Assembly (NCBI GenBank): GCA_963704875.1
Contig: CAVPIA010000001.1
Span: forward strand, 62,001 to 126,000
Direction: 5' to 3'
Source: CAMYOC01 sp963704875
Lineage (GTDB): Bacteria; Pseudomonadota; Gammaproteobacteria; Steroidobacterales; XN24
Length of the DNA: 64,000 nt
The translations under genes and the position numbers were made by a program. This document shows, piece by piece, positions 1-7,715 of the stretch; position 1 is the stretch's first letter, and the number at the start of each line of letters is the position of its first letter. The notes beneath the pieces were generated by a model. That model did not search any database. It saw only the letters and a program-made list of their open reading frames with translations, and was not told the origin of the DNA.

Positions 1-166
1 GCTGATCGACCAGTCCACTAATGGGACCTTCGTCGTGACCCGTCACCGGGAGGAGCTGTTCGTGCGCCGCGACAGCCTGCATCTCACCGGCGAAGGGGTG
101 ATCGGTCTTGGCCGGGTTGTCCAGCCAACGTCCGCGCAGGCTATCCGTTATATCGTCGAGGATTGA
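1..166 (+). CDS. FHA-domain protein, C-terminal end (partial)
   Basis: Reading from base 2, the last 54 codons of a gene cut by the window start are visible, ending in TGA at 164-166. The peptide begins LIDQSTNGTFV, the strand pair typical of the phosphothreonine-binding face of forkhead-associated (FHA) domains, and continues through GEGVIGLGR to the end. FHA domains at the C-terminus are known on bacterial adenylate/guanylate cyclases and on secretion or signalling proteins. Which of these this is cannot be decided from the fragment. A short GC hairpin (173-187) follows the stop but has no T-run. Confidence 0.7.
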   Translation, partial: LIDQSTNGTFVVTRHREELFVRRDSLHLTGEGVIGLGRVVQPTSAQAIRYIVED

Positions 167-280
167 TCAACTGCAGGCCTCGCCTGCGGGTCAGGATACC
201 CATGTCAGGGCGCGGCGTGGGCGCGATCGTAGAGCTTGCGGTTACGCTGGGTGCCGCCATTAAACTTGCTGGAGCGTGTT

Positions 281-616
281 ATGAAGATCCGCGTTGAAGT
301 CGAGGTCGAGCCCACAGAGCTGAGAGAGTTTCTTGGTCTGCCCGATGTGAGCGATCTGCAGCAGGATGCCCTCAATGCGATCAGAAATGGATTGCACAGT
401 GGCGCCGACGGATTGGACCCGGTTGCGGTCCTGCGCAGCTTCGTCCCCAGCGGGCTGCTGTCCATGGACGAGTGGCAGGGTCTGCTGCGGCGTGCGCTTG
501 AGAGTGGCCAGGCGATGACTGAAAAAGCGATGTCTGGAAGAGCGACGTCTGCAAAAGCGACCTCTGGCAGGGCGGCGGGGAAGGGTGCTCGTCGAAAGAA
601 GGCGGTCCGCAAATAG
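281..616 (+). CDS. small conserved protein with basic C-terminal tail (DUF6489-like)
   Basis: A 111-residue protein of unknown function. The N-terminal part (MKIRVEVEVEPTELREFLGL and onward) resembles small DUF6489-type proteins, from memory of the family only. Residues from about 85 are Ala/Ser/Thr/Lys/Arg-rich with a loosely repeated A-T-S-(A/G)-K/R pattern and end in a strongly basic stretch. I chose the ATG at 281 because GGAG lies a few bases before it; an in-frame ATG at 236 would add 15 unconvincing residues. It converges on the phasin-like gene and shares the hairpin terminator at 682-710. Both neighbours have basic tails, which may hint at nucleic-acid contact. Confidence 0.6.
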   Translation: MKIRVEVEVEPTELREFLGLPDVSDLQQDALNAIRNGLHSGADGLDPVAVLRSFVPSGLLSMDEWQGLLRRALESGQAMTEKAMSGRATSAKATSGRAAGKGARRKKAVRK

Positions 617-681
617 ATCGCTCGTATGCCGGACCATGGTGCGAACCATCGCACCGACCATCACACCGACAATTTGCGGGC

Positions 682-710
682 AAAAAAAGAGGCCCTCAAA
701 AGAGGGCCTC
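682..710 (-). terminator. intrinsic terminator of the phasin-like gene
   Basis: A perfect 9-bp stem GAGGCCCTC / GAGGGCCTC with an AAAA loop (689-710) is followed, on the minus strand, by seven T residues (complement of 682-688). This fits a Rho-independent terminator for the minus-strand gene ending at 741. Read on the plus strand it has the stem but no T-run, so it can at most weakly stop the gene ending at 616. Confidence 0.85.
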
Positions 711-740
711 CTGGAACGTCAATGGTTCCTGCCGATCCTT

Positions 741-1451
741 TCAGGCAGCGGCCTTTTCGATATCAAGTCCGATCTTCTCGATCGCAGCGCCGACTTTTCT
801 GACCTGCGCTTTACCCTTGCGGGTGACCTTGCGAGCGGTGGTACGCGCGTTCTTGCGTACCGAAGCCTTTTTCGATGCCGTTTTCTTTACGACGCGCTTT
901 TTGGCCGTCGTCTTTTTTGCAGCGGCCTTGCGCGTCGTCGCCTTCTTGGCGGCTGGTCGACGAGTCCTGGCTGCAACCTTGCGGGTGCTCTTCTTCGCCG
1001 TCTTTTTGGTGGTCTTGCGAGCCTTGCTCGGCACAACCACGGTAGCGCGCAGCACGCCGCCGATCTCGTCGCCGGCGTCCTTGACGATCTCGATGGTCTT
1101 GCGTGCATTCAGCACCGCCCAATGGCGGGACTTCGGCAGCATCGAAATCTGGTCGCCGACCAGAGCACGTAAACTGTCTGCGCGAGCGGCGAGTTCCAGA
1201 CGACGGGCACCGCCTTCGATGGCGCTGTCGACAAAATTCGCCTGCTGTTTGACCAGCTTTTCAAGGCCCTTATGAGAAATGCGATTTATCTGCAGACCGG
1301 CGTCGGTGAACTTGCGGACCGGTGTGCGTGAGCTGGAAACCATCTCGGCGGTGTCCAGCGTCGCGTTGCGGATGCGCTTGATTGCGCGATTAGTGAGCGT
1401 GCCGTACTCGGCGCGAACGTTGCGAGCCAGCTTTTCAATCTTGGTGATCAT
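741..1451 (-). CDS. PhaF-like phasin with histone H1-like tail
   Basis: A 236-residue protein in two parts. Residues 1 to about 140 form a helical phasin-like domain (MITKIEKLARNVRAEYG..., many amphipathic segments). Residues from about 143 are a Lys/Ala/Arg/Thr-rich tail with repeated KKT, AKK and TRK units, and a short helical segment (KVGAAIEKIGLDIEKAAA) closes the protein. This matches the layout of pseudomonad PhaF, which coats polyhydroxyalkanoate granules and binds DNA through an H1-like tail. That role is inferred here, since no PHA synthase gene is in the window. The gene has a good promoter (1499-1526), a palindrome just after the predicted transcription start, and its own terminator. 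Confidence 0.75.
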   Translation of the reverse strand: MITKIEKLARNVRAEYGTLTNRAIKRIRNATLDTAEMVSSSRTPVRKFTDAGLQINRISHKGLEKLVKQQANFVDSAIEGGARRLELAARADSLRALVGDQISMLPKSRHWAVLNARKTIEIVKDAGDEIGGVLRATVVVPSKARKTTKKTAKKSTRKVAARTRRPAAKKATTRKAAAKKTTAKKRVVKKTASKKASVRKNARTTARKVTRKGKAQVRKVGAAIEKIGLDIEKAAA

Positions 1452-1476
1452 GACTTACCCCTGGGTTGTGGTGCGA

Positions 1477-1490
1477 TGCAACATGTTGCA
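1477..1490. promoter_or_regulatory. perfect 14-bp palindrome, candidate operator of the phasin gene
   Basis: TGCAACATGTTGCA is its own reverse complement. It covers about +2 to +15 relative to the transcription start predicted from the minus-strand promoter at 1499-1526, where a bound repressor would block initiation. Phasin genes are commonly controlled by PhaR-type repressors, but the identity of a binder here is unknown. Confidence 0.5.
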
Positions 1491-1498
1491 CTGCGTCA

Positions 1499-1526
1499 AA
1501 TATAGCCTATTCTGGCGCGAAGTCAA
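1499..1526 (-). promoter_or_regulatory. sigma70-type promoter of the phasin-like gene
   Basis: On the minus strand TTGACT (complement of 1521-1526) is followed after 16 bp by TATATT (complement of 1499-1504). Transcription would start near 1492 and give a leader of about 40 nt before the ATG at 1451. Both boxes are close to consensus. The call is by sequence match only. Confidence 0.65.
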
Positions 1527-1583
1527 CTACGCCACTGGCTATAGGTCGATTCAGGGCCCCACGCTGAACAGGTTTCCCAGCTG

Positions 1584-2657
1584 ATGATTGCCCGCGAGCC
1601 TGAGGTGAGAGCGAGGCTGGAGATCCGGGATCCTCTGATCTACGGCCCTGCGTCTGACGCAGCGCCCGTGCTCAGCCAGCTTGCGAGCCGGCCCCTGAGC
1701 CGTTTGATTGCGTTTCCGGTATGGGTCCTCGCACTGATTGTGACGCCGCTCCTGACGTTGTCGGCGCCTGAGGCTGCCGCACAAAATGCCGCCAGCGATC
1801 CGTCCGGGATTCTGCGCCTGGATCCGCCCGCCGGGACGAGTGCCGGGCCATCGTCCACCAGCCTGGCAGAGGGTTCTGTTGAATCGCCGGACCGAAGTCA
1901 GCCCGACCCGCCGGTCGACGCGGGGGTGGCCGATCCGCTGACAACGCAGCCCGGGGTCGCTGCCGCAAGCGGAGTCCTCGAGATCCTGAGTGTCGAGCGC
2001 GCCCGGCTGCAGCCGGGGGTCGAGGGCCAGCGCATGATGGCGGTGTCCTCCAACGATCCCCTGGTGCCATCCGAAGTCCTCGTTTTCACGGTGAAGTTCA
2101 TCAGTCTGCACCCTGAACCGGTTGCGGGTCTTGAACTGGTCATGCCCCTGCCTGCGGGGTTTGTCTACGAGAGCAGGAGCGGCACCGGACCGGGTGCCGT
2201 TTTCGCGCTTTCCAGCGATGGAGGCCTCAGCTTTCACAAGGACTCGGAGCGGGACCAGGACCTGGCGCAGGTCAGTCACTTGCGCTGGCGCTTCGACGCA
2301 GTGTTGTTTCCGAACACGCTGGGTCTGGTGACGTTCAGGGCGCGGTTGGCGGAAACGGCGCCCGCTGCGGATGAACAGTTGGCACCGTCCATGTCGACAG
2401 GGACGCCCGGGTCGATAGCGACGCCCGGGATCGGGGAGCACCCGCGCTCAGATGAGTCTGCACCGGCCCACGCTGCGGGCAAGGTCTCACGCCAGTCAGA
2501 AAATGGGGAAGGGCGGAAGCGACAGGAAAACGGGGCCACCGGGGCGAAAGGGATTCCGAAGAAGCCGTCCGCAGACGAATCCGTAACAGAAGAACCCGCA
2601 CCGGATCAGGATCCCGGAGACCCCGGGGGCGGTTCTCATGGCGGTTTGCTTCTGTAA
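1584..2657 (+). CDS. unrecognised exported protein with DUF11-like beta domain
   Basis: A 357-residue protein. After about 40 residues there is a hydrophobic segment (LIAFPVWVLALIVTPLLTL) followed by an Ala-rich stretch, consistent with a signal peptide or anchor; an internal start may be the true one. Residues about 75-125 are Pro/Ser/Gly-rich. Residues about 130-255 form a beta-rich domain (VFTVKFISLHPEPVAGLELV, then LPAGFVYE) resembling DUF11-like repeats of surface proteins. The tail is charged and Gly/Pro-rich. It lies 28 bp before mrcB on the same strand, so a cell-envelope role is possible. I do not recognise a named gene. Codon use is ordinary for the window. Confidence 0.6.
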   Translation: MIAREPEVRARLEIRDPLIYGPASDAAPVLSQLASRPLSRLIAFPVWVLALIVTPLLTLSAPEAAAQNAASDPSGILRLDPPAGTSAGPSSTSLAEGSVESPDRSQPDPPVDAGVADPLTTQPGVAAASGVLEILSVERARLQPGVEGQRMMAVSSNDPLVPSEVLVFTVKFISLHPEPVAGLELVMPLPAGFVYESRSGTGPGAVFALSSDGGLSFHKDSERDQDLAQVSHLRWRFDAVLFPNTLGLVTFRARLAETAPAADEQLAPSMSTGTPGSIATPGIGEHPRSDESAPAHAAGKVSRQSENGEGRKRQENGATGAKGIPKKPSADESVTEEPAPDQDPGDPGGGSHGGLLL

Positions 2658-2685
2658 CAATCCCGCCAGCATCTGACGGCCCACC

Positions 2686-5112
2686 ATGGCAACTATCAAA
2701 AAATCCAGGCCAAAATCCGGCTCCCGGTCGAAGTCGAAGTCGAAGCCGAAGTCCAAGCCCAAGGCGAGGTCTAAAACCGCTGCGGCCAGGCTCAAGCCAG
2801 CGGGCAAGTCGTCTCGTCAGTCGCCGGGCAAGTCCAGCAACCGCAAATCGCGCAACCGGATCCTGCGTATGTTGCTGTTGTGGCTGATAGCCGCGATAGC
2901 ACTGTGGGTATGCGCGGAAGGTCTGATCGTTTATCGCGAGTTTCAGGGGCGCTTGTGGACGGTGCCGGCGCGGGTCTATGCCAGCCCGTTGGAGCTGTAT
3001 GCTGGGAAGCCGGTATCCCGGGATCAGCTGATCGAGCGTTTGCGGCAACTGGGCTATCGACGGGCCGGAGGTGACGAAGTGGCGAGTGCCGCCTACTGGC
3101 CGTCCGGGCAGACCCTGCGCCTGCGCACCCGAGGCTTCGGTTTTTGGGACGGCGATGAGCCGGTGCGGACAGTGCAACTCGATTTTGATGCCCGCGGGAT
3201 CCACCGGATACGGGATGGTGGCGGGGTTGAGATACCGGTGATGCGCCTGGACCCGATGGAAATCGGCAGCATTTTTCCGCTCCATGGTGAGGACCGACTG
3301 GTTATCCAGCCGGAGGCGATTCCGGATACGCTGCGCACCGCGCTGGTAGCGGTCGAGGACCGGAAGTTTTTCAGCCATCACGGTCTCGACCCGCAGGCCA
3401 TCGCACGTGCCGCCTGGGCGAATCTGCGCGCAGGCAGGGTGCGACAGGGCGGTAGCACACTGACCCAGCAGTTGGTGAAGAGCTATTTCCTGGATAATCG
3501 CCGCAGCTTCCGGCGCAAGATCCGGGAGGCCGTGATGGCCCTCTGGGTGGAAAGCATCTACGACAAAGACGAGATTCTGACCGCCTACGTCAACGAGATT
3601 TATCTCGGCCAGGACGGACGACGGGCGGTGCATGGATTTGGTCTCGCCAGCCGGTTCTATTTTGGCCGGCCGCTGGCTGAGCTCAAGCTCCATGAGCAGG
3701 CGCTGCTGGTCGCCGTGGTCCGTGGCCCCACGTTTTATAACCCCTGGAAGCATCCGCAGCGTGCCCTGCAGCGGCGAGACCTGGTCCTGCGTCTGATAGC
3801 CGAACAGGACGTTGTGGACGCAGCCGAAGCGAACCAGGCGATGACCCGCCCGCTGGATGTGCTGGCCGAACCCGGAGGCTCGGGCTACTACCCCGCCTAT
3901 CTGGATGTAGTGCGCAGGCAATTGGAGCTGGACTACCCGCCGGAGGAACTCAGCGGTACCGGTCTGCGGGTCTTTACCGCACTGGATCTGCGGATACAGG
4001 AGCAGGCCGAGAGCAGTCTTGAGCAGGGCATCGCCAGGCTGGAAAAGCAGGATGACAGCCGCGCCGGTCTGGAAGGGGCCGTGGTCGTCAGCCATCCGCA
4101 AACCGGCGAGCTGCAGGCGGTGGCCGGCGGCCGGCGGCGCGGGTTTGACGGGTTCAACCGGGCGTTGCTGGCGGCGCGGCCGGTGGGTTCTCTGATCAAA
4201 CCGGCGGTGTATCTCGCCGCCATCGAGCAGGGCAGAAATCTGGCCGATCTGGTCTTGGATGAGCCGATCGAGATCACGCTGGACAATGGGGATCTGTATC
4301 GGCCGAGAAATTTTTCCGGTGATGGCGAGGGCGAGGTCACCCTGGTCAAAGCACTGGCGCAGTCATTGAACATGGCGACGGTGCGACTGGGGATGGAATC
4401 CGGACTGTCGTCGGTCATCGATGTGCTGCATCGTCTGGGCGTCGAAGCCGACCTGGCGCCGTATCCGTCGCTGCTGCTCGGCGCGGCCGAGATGACACCG
4501 ATACAGGTCGCCGGTATGTATACGACCTTGGCCAGCGGCGGGTTTCGCACGCCATTGCGGGCCGTGCGCGCTGTGCTGGACGCGGAGGGCGCGCCACTGA
4601 ATCGTTATCCGATCTCCTTGAGCGCGCAATTCTCTGCGCAGGACGTTTTTCAGTTAAACAGTGGTCTGGTGCAGGTGATGAAACGGGGCAGTGGCCGCAG
4701 CGCTGCTGGCCGCTTACCTGGAGGACTGGTGGTTGCCGGAAAAACCGGCACTTCCGACGAGTTTCGCGATAGCTGGTTCGCCGGCTTCAGCGGCGATAAT
4801 CTGGCGGTGGTATGGCTGGGCAACGATGACAACACGCCAACAGGCCTGTCCGGGGCCAGAGGTGCGCTGCTCATCTGGAGTGACCTGATCGCGGGTCTGG
4901 CCGGCCAGTCTTTTGCTCCCCTGCCGCCGCCTGGTATCGCGGAAGTGTGGATCGATTATGCTGATGGCAAACTGAGCCGGGAAGGCTGTGAAGATGCGAT
5001 CTTGCTGGCGTTGCCCGAGGACGCACAGTTGGCGGTAAATCCGAACTGCGGGCCCCAGCGCCGCAGTTTGAAGGAGCGGGTCGGGGAATGGCTGCAGAAA
5101 CTCACCAAATGA
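2686..5112 (+). CDS. mrcB: penicillin-binding protein 1B (bifunctional glycosyltransferase/transpeptidase)
   Basis: This 808-residue inner-membrane class A PBP polymerises lipid II and cross-links peptidoglycan in the periplasm. Order of parts: a very basic cytosolic N-terminus (about 1-62) with SK/PK repeats, one membrane segment (about 63-84), a UB2H-like region (about 95-190), the GT51 domain starting near VEDRKFFSHHG (about 223) with GGSTLTQQLVK, then the transpeptidase with Ser502 of SLIK, SLN near 560 and KTGTS near 686. All three penicillin-binding motifs are intact. Length is close to the E. coli protein. The stop overlaps the start of the next gene (ATGA), so the two are probably cotranslated. 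Confidence 0.95.
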   Translation: MATIKKSRPKSGSRSKSKSKPKSKPKARSKTAAARLKPAGKSSRQSPGKSSNRKSRNRILRMLLLWLIAAIALWVCAEGLIVYREFQGRLWTVPARVYASPLELYAGKPVSRDQLIERLRQLGYRRAGGDEVASAAYWPSGQTLRLRTRGFGFWDGDEPVRTVQLDFDARGIHRIRDGGGVEIPVMRLDPMEIGSIFPLHGEDRLVIQPEAIPDTLRTALVAVEDRKFFSHHGLDPQAIARAAWANLRAGRVRQGGSTLTQQLVKSYFLDNRRSFRRKIREAVMALWVESIYDKDEILTAYVNEIYLGQDGRRAVHGFGLASRFYFGRPLAELKLHEQALLVAVVRGPTFYNPWKHPQRALQRRDLVLRLIAEQDVVDAAEANQAMTRPLDVLAEPGGSGYYPAYLDVVRRQLELDYPPEELSGTGLRVFTALDLRIQEQAESSLEQGIARLEKQDDSRAGLEGAVVVSHPQTGELQAVAGGRRRGFDGFNRALLAARPVGSLIKPAVYLAAIEQGRNLADLVLDEPIEITLDNGDLYRPRNFSGDGEGEVTLVKALAQSLNMATVRLGMESGLSSVIDVLHRLGVEADLAPYPSLLLGAAEMTPIQVAGMYTTLASGGFRTPLRAVRAVLDAEGAPLNRYPISLSAQFSAQDVFQLNSGLVQVMKRGSGRSAAGRLPGGLVVAGKTGTSDEFRDSWFAGFSGDNLAVVWLGNDDNTPTGLSGARGALLIWSDLIAGLAGQSFAPLPPPGIAEVWIDYADGKLSREGCEDAILLALPEDAQLAVNPNCGPQRRSLKERVGEWLQKLTK

Positions 5113-5621
5113 GGTCGCGACCCCTGGGCGGGCTGCTATTGGCGCTGAGTCTGCTGACGGGCTGTGCCAGCGCCGGCGGCACGATGCGCGCCGGGGACGC
5201 TGCGACAACGACCTCTGCTGGCTCTCAAGCCGGTTCCCAGGTCCGCAACGAAGCCGGCAACGAAGCTGGTGAGGGGAACGGTGGCGACAATGTGTCTGCT
5301 GGCGCCGTGCCTGCCAGAGGCGACGCCGGGCCAGTGGCCCGGCCGCGAAACAGCGCAGCGATCGCGCTGCAGTCGCAGGCCGAAGCCTCGCGTCGCGCGG
5401 GCAACCCTGATCAGGCGGCCGCGACGCTGGAGCGAGCGGTACGGATCGCGCCTGACGATGCGGAGCTCTGGTTAGCGCTGGCAAGCCTGCGTCTGCAGCA
5501 GGGACAAACCCAGCAGGCAATTGAACTGGCCCGGCGGGCGGAGAGTCTTGCGCCGCAGGGATCCGCATTGCGTGTTCAGGCGCGGGATCTGCAGCAGCAG
5601 GCCGGCGTGGCAAGGAAATGA
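5109..5621 (+). CDS. TPR-repeat lipoprotein
   Basis: A 170-residue predicted outer- or inner-membrane lipoprotein. The start ATG overlaps the mrcB stop (ATGA). The signal peptide ends in the lipobox LLTGC (Cys19). A Gly/Ala/Asn-rich linker follows (about 20-85), then about 80 residues of two or more tetratricopeptide helices (NPDQAAATLERAVRIAPDDA and a second unit). TPR lipoproteins encoded beside PBP genes often act as synthase partners, as LpoA/LpoB and CpoB do in E. coli. A link to PBP1B is an inference from the overlap only. Confidence 0.8.
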   Translation: MRSRPLGGLLLALSLLTGCASAGGTMRAGDAATTTSAGSQAGSQVRNEAGNEAGEGNGGDNVSAGAVPARGDAGPVARPRNSAAIALQSQAEASRRAGNPDQAAATLERAVRIAPDDAELWLALASLRLQQGQTQQAIELARRAESLAPQGSALRVQARDLQQQAGVARK

Positions 5622-5672
5622 AGCAATCGTTGTCCGGAAACATGCCGCTGTGCGTCGGATGCAGGACCGAGC

Positions 5673-7715
5673 ATGAACAACACTGATTACGTGTTCGGTG
5701 CAGACGGGCCGCTGGCCAGCGCGGTGACCGCGTATCGACGGCGGCCAGAGCAGCAGGCAATGGCGAGCGCGGTGTCCAACAGCCTGGCAAATCGTGAGTC
5801 ATTGCTGGTCGAAGCAGGCACCGGTGTCGGCAAGACATTTGCCTATCTGGTGCCGGCCTTGCTGTCCGGCCAACGGGTGGTGATCTCAACCGGCACGCGT
5901 AGCTTGCAGGATCAGTTGTTCTCACGAGACCTGCCGGTGGTATCCGCGGCGATCGGACGACCGGCCGATGTGTGCCTGCTCAAGGGCAGACGGAACTACC
6001 TGTGCAGGCACCGGCTCAATCTGGCGGCCGAGGAGGCGCGCTTCCCCAGCCGCGAGGAGGCGCGCTGGTTCACGCGTATCAAGCAATGGGCGCTGGCGCC
6101 GGGGGATGGCGACATTGCCGGCGTCGAAGGCGTACCGGAGGACGCGCGGGTTTGGTCACAGGTCACCTCAACCAGCGACAACTGCCTTGGCAGTCGTTGT
6201 CCGGAGTATCAGGGTTGCCACCTGGTCGAAGCCCGGAGAAGGGCGCTGGAAGCCGAAATCGTGGTGGTGAACCACCATCTGCTGCTCGCCGATATGGTGC
6301 TCAGAGAGGAAGGATTCGGTGAGCTGCTGCCAGGCGCCGACGCGGTTATCGTTGATGAAGCGCATCAGTTGCCGGAGACCGCGGTCACCTTTTTCGGGGT
6401 CTCGGTCAGTGCGCGCCAGCTCGACAACATATGTCGTGACTGCGTGGCGGAAGGTTTGCGCGCGGGAGCCAGTCTGGCCGAACTGGAAGCTGCCAGCAGT
6501 GAATTGAGCAAGGCCTTGAATGATGCGCGGATGGCGCTTGCCGCCGGGTCTGGCCGCGGTGGCCGCCAGGCCTGGCATGAGGCTCAGCCGGGCATCGACG
6601 AGCATAGTCACGATCTGGCCGAGGCGGCCAGCGGGCTTGCCGAAGCATTGCAGGCGCTCGGTGGTCAGAGCCCTGGCATGGACGCCGTGATCCGACGCGC
6701 TGAAAACGCGGCTGCGGGATTGACCCGGATCGCGACCTCGGCAGACGACGACGCGGTGCGATGGTTCGAGTCATTTGGCCGCAGTTTTGTATTGCATATG
6801 ACGCCGCCGGACGCGGCCGATGGCCTGGGTCGCCGCATCCGCGAACAGGGTGGCAGCTGGATCTTTACCTCGGCGACGCTGGCCGTGGGCAATGACTTCT
6901 CTCACTACTCGGCTCGTCTGGGCTTGCCCGAAGCCGCCTCGACCAAGCTGGACAGCCCCTTCGACTTCCGTCGCAATGCCCGTCTGTATCTGCCACGCGG
7001 TATGCCTGAGCCCGCTGCTCGTGGCTACACCGGCGCGGTGATCGAGGCTGCCCGGCCATTGATCGAGACCGCCGGCGGGCGGACCTTCCTGTTGTTTACC
7101 AGCCATCGTGCCCTGCGTGAGGCGGCGGCCTTGTTGCGCATTGCTGGCGACTCGCTGGCTGAATTCCCGCTGTTGGTCCAGGGGGAGGAGCCGCGTGAAA
7201 AACTGCTGGAGCGATTCCGGTCTTCGGGAAATGCGATCCTGCTCGGCACCAGCAGTTTCTGGGAGGGGGTGGATGTGCGCGGCGAGGCGCTGGCGCTGGT
7301 GGTGATCGATCGTCTGCCGTTCGCTGCGCCGGGTGACCCGCTGCTCAAGGCCAGGCTGGAGGCGATCCGACGAAGCGGCGGTCAGCCATTCAGGGACTAT
7401 CAGTTGCCGCAGGCGGTCATCGCGCTCAAGCAGGGTGTCGGCCGTCTGATCCGGGACTACGACGACCGGGGTGTCGTGATGATCTGCGACCCGCGTCTGA
7501 GCGGACGCAGCTATGGCCGCTCGTTCCTCGCCAGCCTGCCGCCCATGCCAGTGGTCAGAGACGGCAATGCGGCCTGCATCTTCCTTGCGCAAGAGTCTGG
7601 TCAGTCGGTTGGCCCCGACTATTCCAATAGTGATCATTCCCAAAGCGAACTTTCCCAAAGTGACGACAGCGACAGCAACGATAGCGATGACGATGATGAG
7701 GTTGTCTGCGCTTGA
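5673..7715 (+). CDS. yoaA: DinG/YoaA-family ATP-dependent DNA helicase
   Basis: A 680-residue XPD-like superfamily 2 helicase that unwinds DNA 5' to 3' during repair. Walker A is EAGTGVGKT (47-55) and Walker B is DEAH near 228. Four cysteines, C111 (RRNYLC) and C171, C176, C182 (NCLGSRCPEYQGC), are placed to hold the 4Fe-4S cluster of this family. Late helicase motifs include SFWEGVDVRGEAL and QGVGRLIRDYDDRG. The size and the Cys layout fit YoaA rather than the longer DinG. The last 35 residues are an unusual Ser/Asp/Gln-rich acidic tail. The stop overlaps the TTG start of tsaB. Confidence 0.9.
   Translation: MNNTDYVFGADGPLASAVTAYRRRPEQQAMASAVSNSLANRESLLVEAGTGVGKTFAYLVPALLSGQRVVISTGTRSLQDQLFSRDLPVVSAAIGRPADVCLLKGRRNYLCRHRLNLAAEEARFPSREEARWFTRIKQWALAPGDGDIAGVEGVPEDARVWSQVTSTSDNCLGSRCPEYQGCHLVEARRRALEAEIVVVNHHLLLADMVLREEGFGELLPGADAVIVDEAHQLPETAVTFFGVSVSARQLDNICRDCVAEGLRAGASLAELEAASSELSKALNDARMALAAGSGRGGRQAWHEAQPGIDEHSHDLAEAASGLAEALQALGGQSPGMDAVIRRAENAAAGLTRIATSADDDAVRWFESFGRSFVLHMTPPDAADGLGRRIREQGGSWIFTSATLAVGNDFSHYSARLGLPEAASTKLDSPFDFRRNARLYLPRGMPEPAARGYTGAVIEAARPLIETAGGRTFLLFTSHRALREAAALLRIAGDSLAEFPLLVQGEEPREKLLERFRSSGNAILLGTSSFWEGVDVRGEALALVVIDRLPFAAPGDPLLKARLEAIRRSGGQPFRDYQLPQAVIALKQGVGRLIRDYDDRGVVMICDPRLSGRSYGRSFLASLPPMPVVRDGNAACIFLAQESGQSVGPDYSNSDHSQSELSQSDDSDSNDSDDDDEVVCA

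Noticed and set aside
1551..2441. 296-codon minus-strand open frame opposite the exported protein
   Set aside because: Composition is antisense-like (Arg/Gln/Gly-rich, no motifs), while the plus-strand frame shows a signal segment and a beta domain.
2335..4101. 588-codon open frame on the minus strand
   Set aside because: It lies fully opposite mrcB and the upstream gene, is Arg/Gln/His/Pro-rich without domains, and is a by-product of high GC and codon bias.
6771..7658. 295-codon minus-strand open frame inside yoaA
   Set aside because: Overlaps conserved helicase motifs on the plus strand; the translated minus frame has shadow composition.
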